A stretch of DNA of 32,268 nucleotides. Origin: Planctomycetaceae bacterium (GTDB lineage Bacteria; Planctomycetota; Planctomycetia; Planctomycetales; Planctomycetaceae). Positions 7,826 to 16,506 of the stretch are shown here, piece after piece; positions within the stretch are counted from its first letter, which is position 1, and every line of letters starts with the position of its first letter. The notes under the pieces were generated by a model. That model was not told where the DNA came from. It saw nothing but the letters and a program-made list of their open reading frames with translations, and did no database searches. The DNA lies in the NCBI GenBank assembly GCA_020426515.1, contig JAGQPW010000060.1:1-32268 (forward strand). The letters are read 5' to 3'. The position numbers and the translations under genes were made by a program.

Positions 7826-8998
7826 TTACTTGTCCGCGGTAACTGAAACCCGGACACCCGGAATCAGCCGTTCGGCATTCTGGTAGTAAACCTTCTTGAG
7901 CACCTCATCCGGCAAGCCCAGTCCGTAAATGTTCCACAGTCCCTGAGGCGGAAAAGGATTGTCTTCATAGGGGAACGATTCGTCCCACGTTTCCAGGAAC
8001 CGAAAGTGTGGAATCAGCTCCGACATGGGCGGCACACCATCGGTGCCAAACAGAATTCGATCGCTGTACTTCAGGAAAAATTTGCGGGCCGTGTAGGGTT
8101 GCCGTCCCAGTTCGGAAACCCTCGCGGCAATCTCGACATTCATGTTCGGCCAGGTGTCCAGGTAGCTTCCCAGTTTGTGAAGGTCCTCGGGGATATCGGC
8201 CATGTGCGCACTGATGAATGTCGTCTGGGGATGCCGGGCAATGACGCGATTGCGGGCATCAATCAGCTCCTGATGGCTCGGGAAATCCTTCCCGTAAAAG
8301 CTCCATTCCGGATGTCGGTACAGTTCCTCCCAGCGTTCATTGCGTTCGTCGGTTGGCCGAAAGAAGGCGATTGGATCAGCGCAATGCCACAGCACGGGCA
8401 CCTTCAACTCGGCGGCACGAGCCCAGACGGGATCAAAACGCGGATCGTCAGGACGCAGCAGCTTTCCGTTGGCGTCGCGCACATAGAGTCCCAGATCCTT
8501 CAGCAGCTTGAGCCCGGAGGCTCCCTGACGGACCGCTTCCGTCAGCCAGTCCGCCATTTTCAGTCCGTAGCCCGGCTTGTTCACGTCCCAGGTCGATGGA
8601 TCATCTTCGCGTCCCTCGCCGATGTAATCCATGCGAACAAACACGACAAACCGCCCGGGGTACTTCTGATGCAACCTCTGGTAGTGATCGGGGAATCGCG
8701 GCCCCGCCTGGCCATCCAGACTGACGCTCACGGCGATGTTCGCGTCATCCATGGTCTGGACCATCTCGGCGAGTTCTTCGTCGGACAGCTTTCGCGGATG
8801 CGTATGCACATTGACGCACGGAAACCTGGCCCGCGTCAGCAGGTGTTCCTCCACCGTTAACGACTGTTGCGGACGGAATTCATCGAGATAGATCCGCCGC
8901 GGACGCTCCACAGCGTCCTCGGCAGATTGTTGGGCCTGTGTCAGGTCTGGTACGAACAGGAAGCACGCGAGCAAGGTGAAAGCAGTCCAGAAATTCAT
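7826..8998 (-). CDS. Exported amidohydrolase (amidohydrolase 2 superfamily)
   Basis: A TIM-barrel metal-dependent hydrolase of 390 aa with an N-terminal signal peptide (FWTAFTLLACFLFVPDLTQAQ), so probably periplasmic. Metal-site elements are NVHTHP (HxH), LWHCADP, FISAHMAD and FGTDG, in the normal order for the superfamily. The C-terminal stretch LWNIYGLGLPDEVLKKVYYQNAERLIPG matches the closing helix of amidohydrolase 2 proteins. The ATG at 8996-8998 is preceded by AAGGA 8 nt upstream, which decides it over the upstream in-frame start. The gene diverges from the cytochrome c/WD40 gene and converges on truB. The substrate cannot be read from the sequence. Confidence 0.85.
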   Translation of the reverse strand: MNFWTAFTLLACFLFVPDLTQAQQSAEDAVERPRRIYLDEFRPQQSLTVEEHLLTRARFPCVNVHTHPRKLSDEELAEMVQTMDDANIAVSVSLDGQAGPRFPDHYQRLHQKYPGRFVVFVRMDYIGEGREDDPSTWDVNKPGYGLKMADWLTEAVRQGASGLKLLKDLGLYVRDANGKLLRPDDPRFDPVWARAAELKVPVLWHCADPIAFFRPTDERNERWEELYRHPEWSFYGKDFPSHQELIDARNRVIARHPQTTFISAHMADIPEDLHKLGSYLDTWPNMNVEIAARVSELGRQPYTARKFFLKYSDRILFGTDGVPPMSELIPHFRFLETWDESFPYEDNPFPPQGLWNIYGLGLPDEVLKKVYYQNAERLIPGVRVSVTADK

Positions 8999-9161
8999 CA
9001 CGAGGATCCTTCTGAGGGCGGTCACGGGGGCACTGCAACATAGTAAAGCGAGCCCTTCTGTCCAGAGCATCGCCGGACGGAGTGGCCACGGGCCACCATC
9101 GGCAGTTGCCTGTCAACGAGATTTCCCGGCTTCGCATTGGCTGTCCTGACCGCGAATGCAT

Positions 9162-9167
9162 TAGAAT
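9162..9167 (+). promoter_or_regulatory. Possible -10 element of the cytochrome c/WD40 gene
   Basis: TAGAAT lies 26 nt before the ribosome site of the 9208 gene. The best upstream match is TTGGCT at 9137-9142, with a long 19-nt spacer. It is a weak promoter candidate. Confidence 0.25.
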
Positions 9168-9207
9168 CCGCTGTTCCGTTGCGTGGCTGTCCAGGAGGAG
9201 ATTTTTC

Positions 9208-11994
9208 GTGCGAAATGTTGTCACTGCCGCCGTCTGCCTACAGTTGTCGCTCCTTGCCACGGGAACACGCGGAGAGGCGCCCACATATCTGAACGATGTG
9301 CAACCGGTCTTTCAGAAGTACTGCATCGGCTGTCACAACGACCAGGATCACGAAGGGGACGTCTCCCTCGAAAGCTTCGCCTCGTTGCAGCAGGGATCTC
9401 CGAAAGGTCCCGTGTTGCTGGCCGGTGAACCGGACAGCAGTCGACTCATTCGCCTGATGACCGGAACCGCAGAGCCTGTGATGCCTCCGGAAGGAGAGAA
9501 ACGCCCCACCGACGCTGAGATCGCGCTGGTACGAAACTGGATCGAGGCGGGGGCCGTTGGGCCGAAGGGGGTGATGCCCGATCGACTACATCTGGTCGTA
9601 CCTGAGGTTGCATCCCACACGGATATCCGGCCGATCTCGGCAGTTGCCTTGTCTCCCAATGGAGATGCTCTCGCCGTGGCCCGATACGCCGAGGTCACGC
9701 TGTACCGCAAGTCGCCCGGCAAGGGGCAGCAGGAGTGGGGTGAGGTTCAGAAGTTGACCGAGTTTCCCGGCAAAGTGACTGCGGTGCACTTCACTGCGGG
9801 TGGAGAGCGGTTGTTGACCGCCTCTGGCGTCACAGGACGCGGGGCTGTCGCCACGATCTGGGAATGGTCGCTCGGACAGAAGGTTCGTGAATTCAAGGGG
9901 CATCGCGATATCATCTACGATGCCGAACTCTCTCCCGATGGCCGCACCCTCGCGACCTGCAGTTACGACCAGCAGATAATTCTCTGGAACGCGGAAACTG
10001 GCGAAATCCTCCGCGAACTGAGCGGACACAACGGGCCCGTCTATGACGTCGCCTTCAGTCCTGATGGACAGTATCTCGTGAGTGCCAGTGCCGATGATAC
10101 CTGCAAGGTGTGGCGGGTCGAAAACGGCGAACGGCTCGATACGCTGGGGCAGCCTCTCAAAGAAGAATACTGCGTGCGTTTCAGTCCAGACGGGAAATGG
10201 ATTGTGGCCAGCGGGGCCGATCGCACCTTGCGGGTCTGGAAGTTCGTCTCCCGCGACAATCCCCGGATCAACCCGATGCAGTTCGCGCGGTTCGCGCACG
10301 AGGGGGCCGTGGTCAATATGGAGTTCACCCGGGACGGCTCCCGCCTGATTACCGTGGCTGAAGACCGTACCATCAAAGTGTGGGAAACGGAGCAGTTCAC
10401 CGAGTTGCAATTGTGGGAGAAGGAACCCGAAGTGGTCTCCTCACTCGCGATCGATCCCAGCGGAAGGCGATTCATTGTGGGGCGGCTGGATGGCAGCCTC
10501 AGCTGGGAGTCCCTTTCCGAACTGCAGCATCGCTCTACCGGCGGAGGCCAGCAGCTGGCCAGCATCGCGGTGTCTGCCACTGAGATGGCCACGGTTACCG
10601 AACAGGAGCCCAATTCACAATTGGCACAAGCTCAAACTGTCCGTGCTCCCGCTACCATTAAGGGGACCATTGATGGAGTTGTGGACGGACAGCCCGATGT
10701 CGACATCTTCCGTTTTTCCGCTCATGCGGGAGAAGAATGGATGATCGAGGTCAATGCCGCCCGTTCGAAGTCCCCGCTGGATTCCTTCGTGGAAGTTCTC
10801 CATGCCGATGGTTCACGGATCGAACGGCTGCAGCTTCAGGCAGTGCGCGAGTCGTACTTCACGTTTCGCGGAAAAGACGGCAAGCAGTCTGGAGACTTTC
10901 GACTGTTTGCCTGGGAAGAAATGGAACTGAATCAGTACCTGTATGCGAATGGCGAAGTGAATCGCCTGTGGCTGTATCCTCGTGGCCCCGATTCAGGGTT
11001 CAATGTCTATCCGGGACAGGGAGACCGTTGGGCCTACTTCGATACGAATTCGGTCTCACACGCACTGGGAGAACCGGCATATGTCGTGGAGCCACATGCC
11101 CCTGACGAGCAACTCATTCCGAACGGCCTGCCGGTCTTCCGGCTGTACTACGAGAACGATGACGAATGCCGACACAGTCTTGGAAAGGATTCCCGCGTTT
11201 TCTTTACGGCTCCGGAATCGGGTGAGTATCTCGTGAAGATCAAAGATGTACGCGGATTTCAGGGGACGGGATATACCTACTCGCTTTCCATTCGTCCGCG
11301 TCAGCCGGATTTTAAGGTCACCCTGCACAACACGAATCCCAAGGTACCCGCTGGCAGCGCAAAGGAATTCAAAGTCACGGTCGAACGTCTGGATGAATAC
11401 GATGGGCCCATTCGTGTTGACATCAGCGGTGAACTCCCCGAAGGATTTACTGTCACAACTCCCATTGTTCTGGAAGCGGGCCATGAGACGGCCTATGGCG
11501 TACTCTCCGCGAGAGCCGATGCTCCTCAGCCTGCAGCCGAGGCAGGCAAGCAGATTCAAGTGACGGCCACTGCGGAAATTCGTGGCGAGCAGGTGACCCA
11601 TCCGGTCAATAACCTGGGAACCATCGAACTGGCCCCGGCGCCCAAGGTGGTGGCTCAGATCCGTCCGCTGGAAGGAGACATGCCTGCCGAGGGACCTCTG
11701 GAAGTGACACTCAAGCCGGGGGAAACCATTCGACTCAAGGTGCGCGTGGACCGCCATGATTTCGATGGCGAAGTGAAATTTGGCAACGAATTTTCGGGCC
11801 GAAACCTGCCTCACGGGACGTTTGTTGATAACATCGGTCTGAACGGACTGATGCTGCTCTCCGGACAGAACGAACGCGAGTTCTTCATCACCGCAGCCCC
11901 CTGGGTTCCGGCCCAATCCCGGCTGTTCCATTTGAATGCCGATACCGAAGGCGGCCAGGCCAGCAACCCGGTCCTGATTCATATCGAACGCTGA
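9208..11994 (+). CDS. Secreted planctomycete-type cytochrome c with WD40 repeats and a PPC domain
   Basis: An exported multidomain protein of 928 aa. The start is GTG at 9208, with AGGAGGAG 7 nt upstream; the longer open frame upstream is rejected. A signal peptide covers residues 1-24. A cytochrome c module follows: heme motif CIGCH at 39-43 and VMPPEG near 92 as the likely Met ligand region. WD40-like blades occupy about 130-450, with repeats such as GHRDIIYD...LSPDGRTLAT and GHNGPVYDVAFSPDGQ. A PPC (bacterial pre-peptidase C-terminal) domain begins at EQEPNSQLAQA near 465. Two or more beta-rich domains fill the rest. Such fusions are common in planctomycetes and lie on the cell envelope; their function is unknown, with electron transfer or scaffolding the usual guesses. 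It diverges from the amidohydrolase. Confidence 0.9.
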   Translation: MRNVVTAAVCLQLSLLATGTRGEAPTYLNDVQPVFQKYCIGCHNDQDHEGDVSLESFASLQQGSPKGPVLLAGEPDSSRLIRLMTGTAEPVMPPEGEKRPTDAEIALVRNWIEAGAVGPKGVMPDRLHLVVPEVASHTDIRPISAVALSPNGDALAVARYAEVTLYRKSPGKGQQEWGEVQKLTEFPGKVTAVHFTAGGERLLTASGVTGRGAVATIWEWSLGQKVREFKGHRDIIYDAELSPDGRTLATCSYDQQIILWNAETGEILRELSGHNGPVYDVAFSPDGQYLVSASADDTCKVWRVENGERLDTLGQPLKEEYCVRFSPDGKWIVASGADRTLRVWKFVSRDNPRINPMQFARFAHEGAVVNMEFTRDGSRLITVAEDRTIKVWETEQFTELQLWEKEPEVVSSLAIDPSGRRFIVGRLDGSLSWESLSELQHRSTGGGQQLASIAVSATEMATVTEQEPNSQLAQAQTVRAPATIKGTIDGVVDGQPDVDIFRFSAHAGEEWMIEVNAARSKSPLDSFVEVLHADGSRIERLQLQAVRESYFTFRGKDGKQSGDFRLFAWEEMELNQYLYANGEVNRLWLYPRGPDSGFNVYPGQGDRWAYFDTNSVSHALGEPAYVVEPHAPDEQLIPNGLPVFRLYYENDDECRHSLGKDSRVFFTAPESGEYLVKIKDVRGFQGTGYTYSLSIRPRQPDFKVTLHNTNPKVPAGSAKEFKVTVERLDEYDGPIRVDISGELPEGFTVTTPIVLEAGHETAYGVLSARADAPQPAAEAGKQIQVTATAEIRGEQVTHPVNNLGTIELAPAPKVVAQIRPLEGDMPAEGPLEVTLKPGETIRLKVRVDRHDFDGEVKFGNEFSGRNLPHGTFVDNIGLNGLMLLSGQNEREFFITAAPWVPAQSRLFHLNADTEGGQASNPVLIHIER

Positions 11995-12058
11995 TTTCCT
12001 GAATGCATCCGGCCCTCAGATTGAAGGCCGCGCGTTACTGACGAGGCAACTGTTCATC

Positions 12059-12829
12059 GTGGCTGTCGAATCGCCTTACACATCTGCCGACCTTGAAGCA
12101 CTGGGACTCCAGCAGGAGCGACTGCCCCGGCATGTTGCCATCATTATGGATGGCAACGGTCGCTGGGCGCGACAGCGCGGCCTGCCCCGTATCGAAGGGC
12201 ATCGCCGTGGCGTGCAGAGTGTACGAACGGTTGTCGAAGAATGTGCCCGCATGGGGTTGGAACAGCTTACGTTGTATTGTTTCAGCAGCGAAAACTGGAA
12301 ACGCCCGCGGCTGGAGCTCGACCTGCTGATGAGTCTGTTGCAGCAATACGTGGTCGCGGAACGCAACGAGATCATGCGGCAGGACATCCGCTTCTGCACG
12401 ATTGGCCGCACCGACCGTATTGGACCGCGCATTTACAAGGAAGTGAACACCACGATTGAAATGAGCCGCAACAATCCGGGAATGCGGCTCTGCCTGGCGC
12501 TGGATTACGGTGCCCGGCAGGAGTTGGTACACGCGGTTCAGAATATCGCCCGCGCAGTTCAGCAGGGGACTTTGCGTCCCGATGAGATTGACGAACAGAC
12601 CATCTCGGACAATCTGTACACGGCCGGGATGCCGGACCCGGACCTGATGATCCGCACTGCTGGTGAAATGAGGATCAGCAACTTTCTGCTGTGGCAAATC
12701 AGCTACGCCGAGCTGTTTGTGACTCAAACCTGCTGGCCCGACTTTGGCGCACCACTGCTGTTTGAGGCGTTCCGCGACTACGCCGGACGGGAACGTCGGT
12801 TCGGCGGACTTGTGAAGGAAACGATCTAG
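12059..12829 (+). CDS. uppS: Isoprenyl transferase (undecaprenyl diphosphate synthase)
   Basis: A cis-prenyltransferase that condenses isopentenyl diphosphate onto farnesyl diphosphate to make the C55 lipid carrier of envelope polymers. IIMDGNGRWA holds the catalytic Asp. YCFSSENWKRP, LALDYGARQEL, DPDLMIRTAGEMRISNFLLWQ and ELFVTQTCWPDF follow as in all UppS proteins. The 256-aa length is normal. The start is GTG at 12059, and a GAGG about 14 nt upstream is a weak ribosome site. It lies 64 nt after the WD40 gene and ends at a strong hairpin terminator. Confidence 0.95.
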   Translation: MAVESPYTSADLEALGLQQERLPRHVAIIMDGNGRWARQRGLPRIEGHRRGVQSVRTVVEECARMGLEQLTLYCFSSENWKRPRLELDLLMSLLQQYVVAERNEIMRQDIRFCTIGRTDRIGPRIYKEVNTTIEMSRNNPGMRLCLALDYGARQELVHAVQNIARAVQQGTLRPDEIDEQTISDNLYTAGMPDPDLMIRTAGEMRISNFLLWQISYAELFVTQTCWPDFGAPLLFEAFRDYAGRERRFGGLVKETI

Positions 12830-12884
12830 CCACGAGGCCTCGGATGAGGAAACCTCGCCCGGATCAGCGTCATTCCACGACACA

Positions 12885-12918
12885 AAACGGCTGATGCCAG
12901 TTCAGGCATCAGCCGTTT
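12885..12918. terminator. Bidirectional rho-independent terminator between uppS and a small minus-strand gene
   Basis: A perfect 14-bp inverted repeat (AAACGGCTGATGCC / GGCATCAGCCGTTT) with a 6-nt loop. It is followed by AAATTTT on the plus strand and TTTTGTG on the minus strand. It sits between two convergent genes and can serve both. Confidence 0.85.
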
Positions 12919-12947
12919 CGAAATTTTCTGGTTGCTGGAAGCCGCGA

Positions 12948-13160
12948 TTACTCGTCGGCAGCTTCTTTGTTGGCCTTCAGCCCGGCATCGATGGCTTCGA
13001 CAGCCTTCACTGCATTCAGGCGGCGGACCAGCTGGCGACGGTCCGCATCAACGGTCCGCCACTGAGCGTTCTTGCGAGCCGCTCCCCCAAGTTGAGACTC
13101 CAACTGCTGTTGCGTCTGCTTTGCCTGTTCCAGCAGTCGTTCAATCGTCGCGTGGTTCAT
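12948..13160 (-). CDS. Small hypothetical protein, helical / coiled-coil
   Basis: A 70-aa protein of no recognised family. It is almost entirely predicted helix: ERLLEQAKQTQQQLESQL, then a lysine/arginine-rich linker, then RRQLVRRLNAVKAVEAIDAGLKANKEAADE. It is free of cysteine and of membrane segments. Support for it being real comes from its coding-like composition, an ATG start and its position ending 30 nt before a bidirectional terminator. No Shine-Dalgarno is visible. Confidence 0.55.
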   Translation of the reverse strand: MNHATIERLLEQAKQTQQQLESQLGGAARKNAQWRTVDADRRQLVRRLNAVKAVEAIDAGLKANKEAADE

Positions 13161-13189
13161 GTCTGTTCAGTGTGTATTCAAGACGGTGA

Positions 13190-13208
13190 GCCCGCTGAAG
13201 CAGCGGGC
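13190..13208. repeat. Short inverted repeat (REP-like)
   Basis: GCCCGCT-gaagc-AGCGGGC is a compact 7-bp stem in the intergenic region between the small minus-strand gene and the RluA gene. No other copy is seen in the window. It may be a REP-type element or a 5' leader hairpin. Confidence 0.35.
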
Positions 13209-13371
13209 CATCAAGGGGAGGGATTCTTGCAGAGCGTCCCACTCCTTTCAACTGCAGTCTGCTGGCCTGTCGAATCCTCTGAAAAGTCGTCCCCGAGCCG
13301 CTCGTGATTCACTGAATTGACGCACTACACTCCCCCCTTTGCATTTTCCTGTTTCCAGTTCCCCTGTGGCC

Positions 13372-14421
13372 ATGGCGTCTGACTCGGAATCCAGTCTGCC
13401 GAACCCATCTGCCGGAACGATTGCGCGCTGCGATTACCCGCCGGAGTTGGAACTGCTGGTCGATAAAGCCTCCAGTGGTATTCGGATCGATTCGTTTCTG
13501 GTCCGGCAGTTTCGCAATTACACCAGTTGGAAGATGCAGCGGATTGTGCGGGCCGGGGGAGCGACGATTGACTGGGGGCCGGCATTGCAGACAGACCGCG
13601 TGTTTGCCGGACAACGTATCACAATCCGCCTCCTGGAGCCTCCGGACAAACTGCTCGATCCACAGCCGGACGATGTGAATGTTGTCTATGACGACCCGTG
13701 GATGCTGGTGGTCGACAAGCCTGCCGGGCTGATTGCCCATCCCACGGGAGAAATTCAGCAGGTCACGCTGGCGAATGTACTGCAACACTGGCTCGATCAG
13801 CGAACGCAGTTCAAGGGGCTGCTGAGGCCGGGCATTGTCCATCGACTGGATCGTCAGACCAGCGGACTGATGGCCATCGCCCTCACCCATCAGTCACACG
13901 CGGTAATCTCCGCCGGATTCGAGAATTCCCGAGTTTCCAAGACATATCTGGCCCTCGTCGAAGGTCAGATGCGGACCGAGAGTGGCGTGATCGACCTGCC
14001 GATCGGTCGCGCTCCTACCGGACGGCACACGCTGATGTCCTGCCGAGCCGATGCCCGCGACCGCAAGCCCGCCAAGACACGCTACGACGTCGTCGAACGA
14101 TTTGAGGCACATACCCTTGTTCGCTGTCGACCCATGACGGGCCGCAATCATCAGATTCGCGTCCATCTCGCCGCACTTGGCCATCCCCTCGTGGGCGACG
14201 AGTTCTACCTGCCGCATGGCAAATTCAAGCCATTTTACGACGACGAGGTCGATACGCGATTCGAGCCACGCGACGTCGAAACGGGCCTGCCACTGCGTCG
14301 TCACGCATTGCATGCCAGCCGCCTTGAACTGGCTCATCCCATCACCGAGCGCTGGCTGAGCTTTGAAACGCAGCTCCCCCCCGACTTTGCGGAGACGGTG
14401 GACGTGCTTCGGGCCCGTTGA
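13372..14421 (+). CDS. RluA-family pseudouridine synthase
   Basis: Isomerises uridine in rRNA or tRNA. An N-terminal S4 RNA-binding domain (about residues 25-95) is followed by the synthase domain, with VVDKPAGLIAHPT, the catalytic GIVHRLDRQTSGLMAIA (Asp nucleophile) and GRNHQIRVHLAALGHPLVGD. The 349-aa length is typical of RluC/RluD-type enzymes. The ATG at 13372 was chosen; GTG 13366 and TTG 13339 in the same frame would extend it slightly. The region between the last synthase motif and the C-terminus contains a 20-30 residue insert (KFKPFYDDEVDTRFEP) not found in the E. coli enzymes. The target nucleotide cannot be assigned. It converges on the DUF1653 gene. Confidence 0.92.
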   Translation: MASDSESSLPNPSAGTIARCDYPPELELLVDKASSGIRIDSFLVRQFRNYTSWKMQRIVRAGGATIDWGPALQTDRVFAGQRITIRLLEPPDKLLDPQPDDVNVVYDDPWMLVVDKPAGLIAHPTGEIQQVTLANVLQHWLDQRTQFKGLLRPGIVHRLDRQTSGLMAIALTHQSHAVISAGFENSRVSKTYLALVEGQMRTESGVIDLPIGRAPTGRHTLMSCRADARDRKPAKTRYDVVERFEAHTLVRCRPMTGRNHQIRVHLAALGHPLVGDEFYLPHGKFKPFYDDEVDTRFEPRDVETGLPLRRHALHASRLELAHPITERWLSFETQLPPDFAETVDVLRAR

Positions 14422-14428
14422 CGCAACG

Positions 14429-14647
14429 TCATGATTCTCCGAGGTAGGCGAATCGGGGAACGGACTGGCCGTTAACCTCAACGTGTTCCTGAAACATCGC
14501 GGCTGGCCGCACCCACAGGCCGCGTTCGCCGTATTCCTGTCGATAGACGACGACTCGCTCGTCTGTCTCGCTGTGTCGTGCGATGCCGATCACGGTGTAT
14601 TCCTGCCCTTTGTAGTGTCGGTAGCGGCCAGGTGGAACGGAATGCAT
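14429..14647 (-). CDS. DUF1653 domain protein
   Basis: A 72-aa single-domain protein. GRYRHYKGQEYTVIGIARHSETDERVVVY, then GLWVRPAAMFQEHVEVNGQ and VPRF (interrupted here for length) reproduce the whole DUF1653 signature of a small beta-rich fold. The molecular function of the family is unknown. The ATG at 14645-14647 has AAGAG about 9 nt upstream. It converges on the RluA gene with 7 nt between stops and diverges from the MFS gene. Confidence 0.9.
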   Translation of the reverse strand: MHSVPPGRYRHYKGQEYTVIGIARHSETDERVVVYRQEYGERGLWVRPAAMFQEHVEVNGQSVPRFAYLGES

Positions 14648-14888
14648 CGTCGTCGTCTCTTCGGCAAGTGCGAGAATTGGTCTGCCTCATTGAGGCTGTC
14701 TCGAGTTATTCAACCGACTTCGCGGAACGGACGCAATGCCGTCCACGCCCGTGAAGACCGTCGGGGGGCCAATCATTGCGTTTGGTCTCAGACGTTGCAT
14801 GGTGCGCTCGGAGAATCTTGCGGGCGTGCCGAGCGAGGCTGCGATTCCCTATACTCGCCGCGACCATCAAATCTTCAGGAGACGTTGT

Positions 14889-16235
14889 TTGCCGGGCACC
14901 AAACCCAACGTGAAGCACGTCACGCGCGCCGTCGTCTACAGCCAGATGCTGTTCGTCGCGGGACATTCGCTGACAACCGGGGGCTTCCTGAGTTACTTCT
15001 TCGAAGAGTTTGGTCCCAGTGCCTTCGCTTTGGCGCTGCTGCAGATCCTCCCCGATGCTTCTGAAGCTTCGGGACTGACGGCCCGCTGGATCAATCGCCG
15101 TGCGGGCGGTCACAAGAAGACCTGGGCCATCACGTTTCTCCTGGCACGGCTCTCTGCTTTGCTGATTCCATTCTCGCTGTTCTGGGAGTTCACGTCGCTG
15201 CATACGCAGCCGCAGATCTACATTCTCAGCTGTGTCGTGTTGTGGCATGTGTTTCAGGGAATTGCGTTTGTCACGTATCTCTCGTGGCTCTCGGAACTGG
15301 TTCCGGAGGTGGGGTGGGGGCGATTCTTTGCCCGTCGCAACATTGCCGAGTTGATGATTCGGTTGGTGGTGCCCATTGGCATTGCCCTGCTGCGACGAAA
15401 AGTTCTGGATGCTTCGCCACACGACCTGGAGGTCATCAGCTACGCGGTCATCTTCACGCTGGGCAGTGGGCTGTGCCTGACATCGATGCTGCCGTTGCTG
15501 CGGCTGCCAGATTCCGTACCGCCATCCGGAAATGACTCGGCAGTTGCCACGTCCCTGCTCAGCAGTCTCATGAGCAGCAGGGCATTTTTGCTGCTGCTCG
15601 CACATGGCTGGTGGCTCAGCCTGTTCCAGGGACTCACGCAGGCCGTGTTGTTCAAGTTCCGAGTACGCGTCCTGGGGATCTCGCTGGAGACCTTCTTGTT
15701 ACTCAACGCTCTGATGTATGCCCTGCAGATTCCATTGAGCTTGTGGGCCGGTCGACTGTGCGACCGCGGGCGTGACTGGGATGCCTATCTCTGGAGCCTG
15801 CTGGTCGTCAGCGCGGCGATGCTGGTCTACCTCTCCGCAACAGCCTCAACCTGGTGGCTGCTGTTCCTGGCTCATGCATTGTTTGGCGTGTTTGGCATGG
15901 TGAATGTCTGCAACTTCACGATCGCACTGAAGCTGGCTCCGGAGAAGGACAACCTGATGCACCTCGCTCTGTTCCGACAGATTGGCGGACTGCTGGCAGG
16001 AATTGCTGGGTTGGTAGGAGGGTTGTGGCTGGACGATCTCATTCAAAACGCATCGAATCCGGCGGATGGACTGGACTGGGGATGCCGCCTGCTGATGCTC
16101 ATTTCGTGGCTGGGACGAGTGACCGCAGTTCTTTGGCTGCTGCCGCTGGCCTGGGGCTTCTGGCGAGGAACGGCACAACCTCCCTCTCGAACGTGGCTCC
16201 CGTCAACTCCGCCCCACAAAGACGCGAACTCCTGA
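14889..16235 (+). CDS. MFS-like integral membrane transporter
   Basis: A polytopic inner-membrane protein of 448 aa with about 12 hydrophobic helices and a central loop near residues 205-225 (RLPDSVPPSGNDS). The general layout fits the major facilitator superfamily, but no substrate signature is recognised. The basic stretch RWINRRAGGHKKTWA after the second helix is the usual MFS loop 2-3 position. The TTG at 14889 is chosen because AGGAGA lies 6 nt upstream and a TATACT -10-like hexamer lies at 14850-14855. The frame is open to an ATG at 14736, but that extra segment is basic and non-hydrophobic, and probably untranslated. A long hairpin at the stop codon probably terminates transcription. 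Confidence 0.78.
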   Translation: MPGTKPNVKHVTRAVVYSQMLFVAGHSLTTGGFLSYFFEEFGPSAFALALLQILPDASEASGLTARWINRRAGGHKKTWAITFLLARLSALLIPFSLFWEFTSLHTQPQIYILSCVVLWHVFQGIAFVTYLSWLSELVPEVGWGRFFARRNIAELMIRLVVPIGIALLRRKVLDASPHDLEVISYAVIFTLGSGLCLTSMLPLLRLPDSVPPSGNDSAVATSLLSSLMSSRAFLLLLAHGWWLSLFQGLTQAVLFKFRVRVLGISLETFLLLNALMYALQIPLSLWAGRLCDRGRDWDAYLWSLLVVSAAMLVYLSATASTWWLLFLAHALFGVFGMVNVCNFTIALKLAPEKDNLMHLALFRQIGGLLAGIAGLVGGLWLDDLIQNASNPADGLDWGCRLLMLISWLGRVTAVLWLLPLAWGFWRGTAQPPSRTWLPSTPPHKDANS

Positions 16236-16271
16236 GTCTGCTGAATTGCAGGTTCTGCAATTCAGCAGACT
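16235..16271 (+). terminator. 16-bp stem hairpin at the MFS stop codon
   Basis: AGTCTGCTGAATTGCA pairs perfectly with TGCAATTCAGCAGACT around a 5-nt GGTTC loop. The first base of the stem is the last base of the TGA stop. The downstream T content is modest (AATTTCTT), so it is a terminator or a 3'-end stabiliser. Confidence 0.7.
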
Positions 16272-16506
16272 GCCAATTTCTTGGAATCGTGTGTCTCGAG
16301 TGCAAGGAAATGAAGCTGTTAGCCCACATTTTCTATTGCACGCTCGTTGCCCGCACAGCATTTGCATAGAATAGCGTTGGAGATGTATGGCGTGGCTATG
16401 CCCCTCCGCAGTTGAGAAGTGACGTCCCACCTGATGAATGGGGCGGGGGCAGGATGGTTTCCCGTCCCTCCCACCTCAAATCCGCTGAACAACAGGAGAT
16501 TTCAAC

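Noticed and set aside
8006-8860. 284-aa open frame on the plus strand, opposite the amidohydrolase
   Set aside because: A shadow of the minus-strand gene, which has a signal peptide, metal motifs and a ribosome site; the antisense text has no domain features.
11056-11982. 308-aa open frame antisense to the WD40/PPC gene
   Set aside because: A shadow created by GC-rich codon use; no start signal and no recognisable family.
12035-12883. 282-aa open frame antisense to uppS
   Set aside because: It mirrors uppS, whose motifs are unambiguous on the plus strand.
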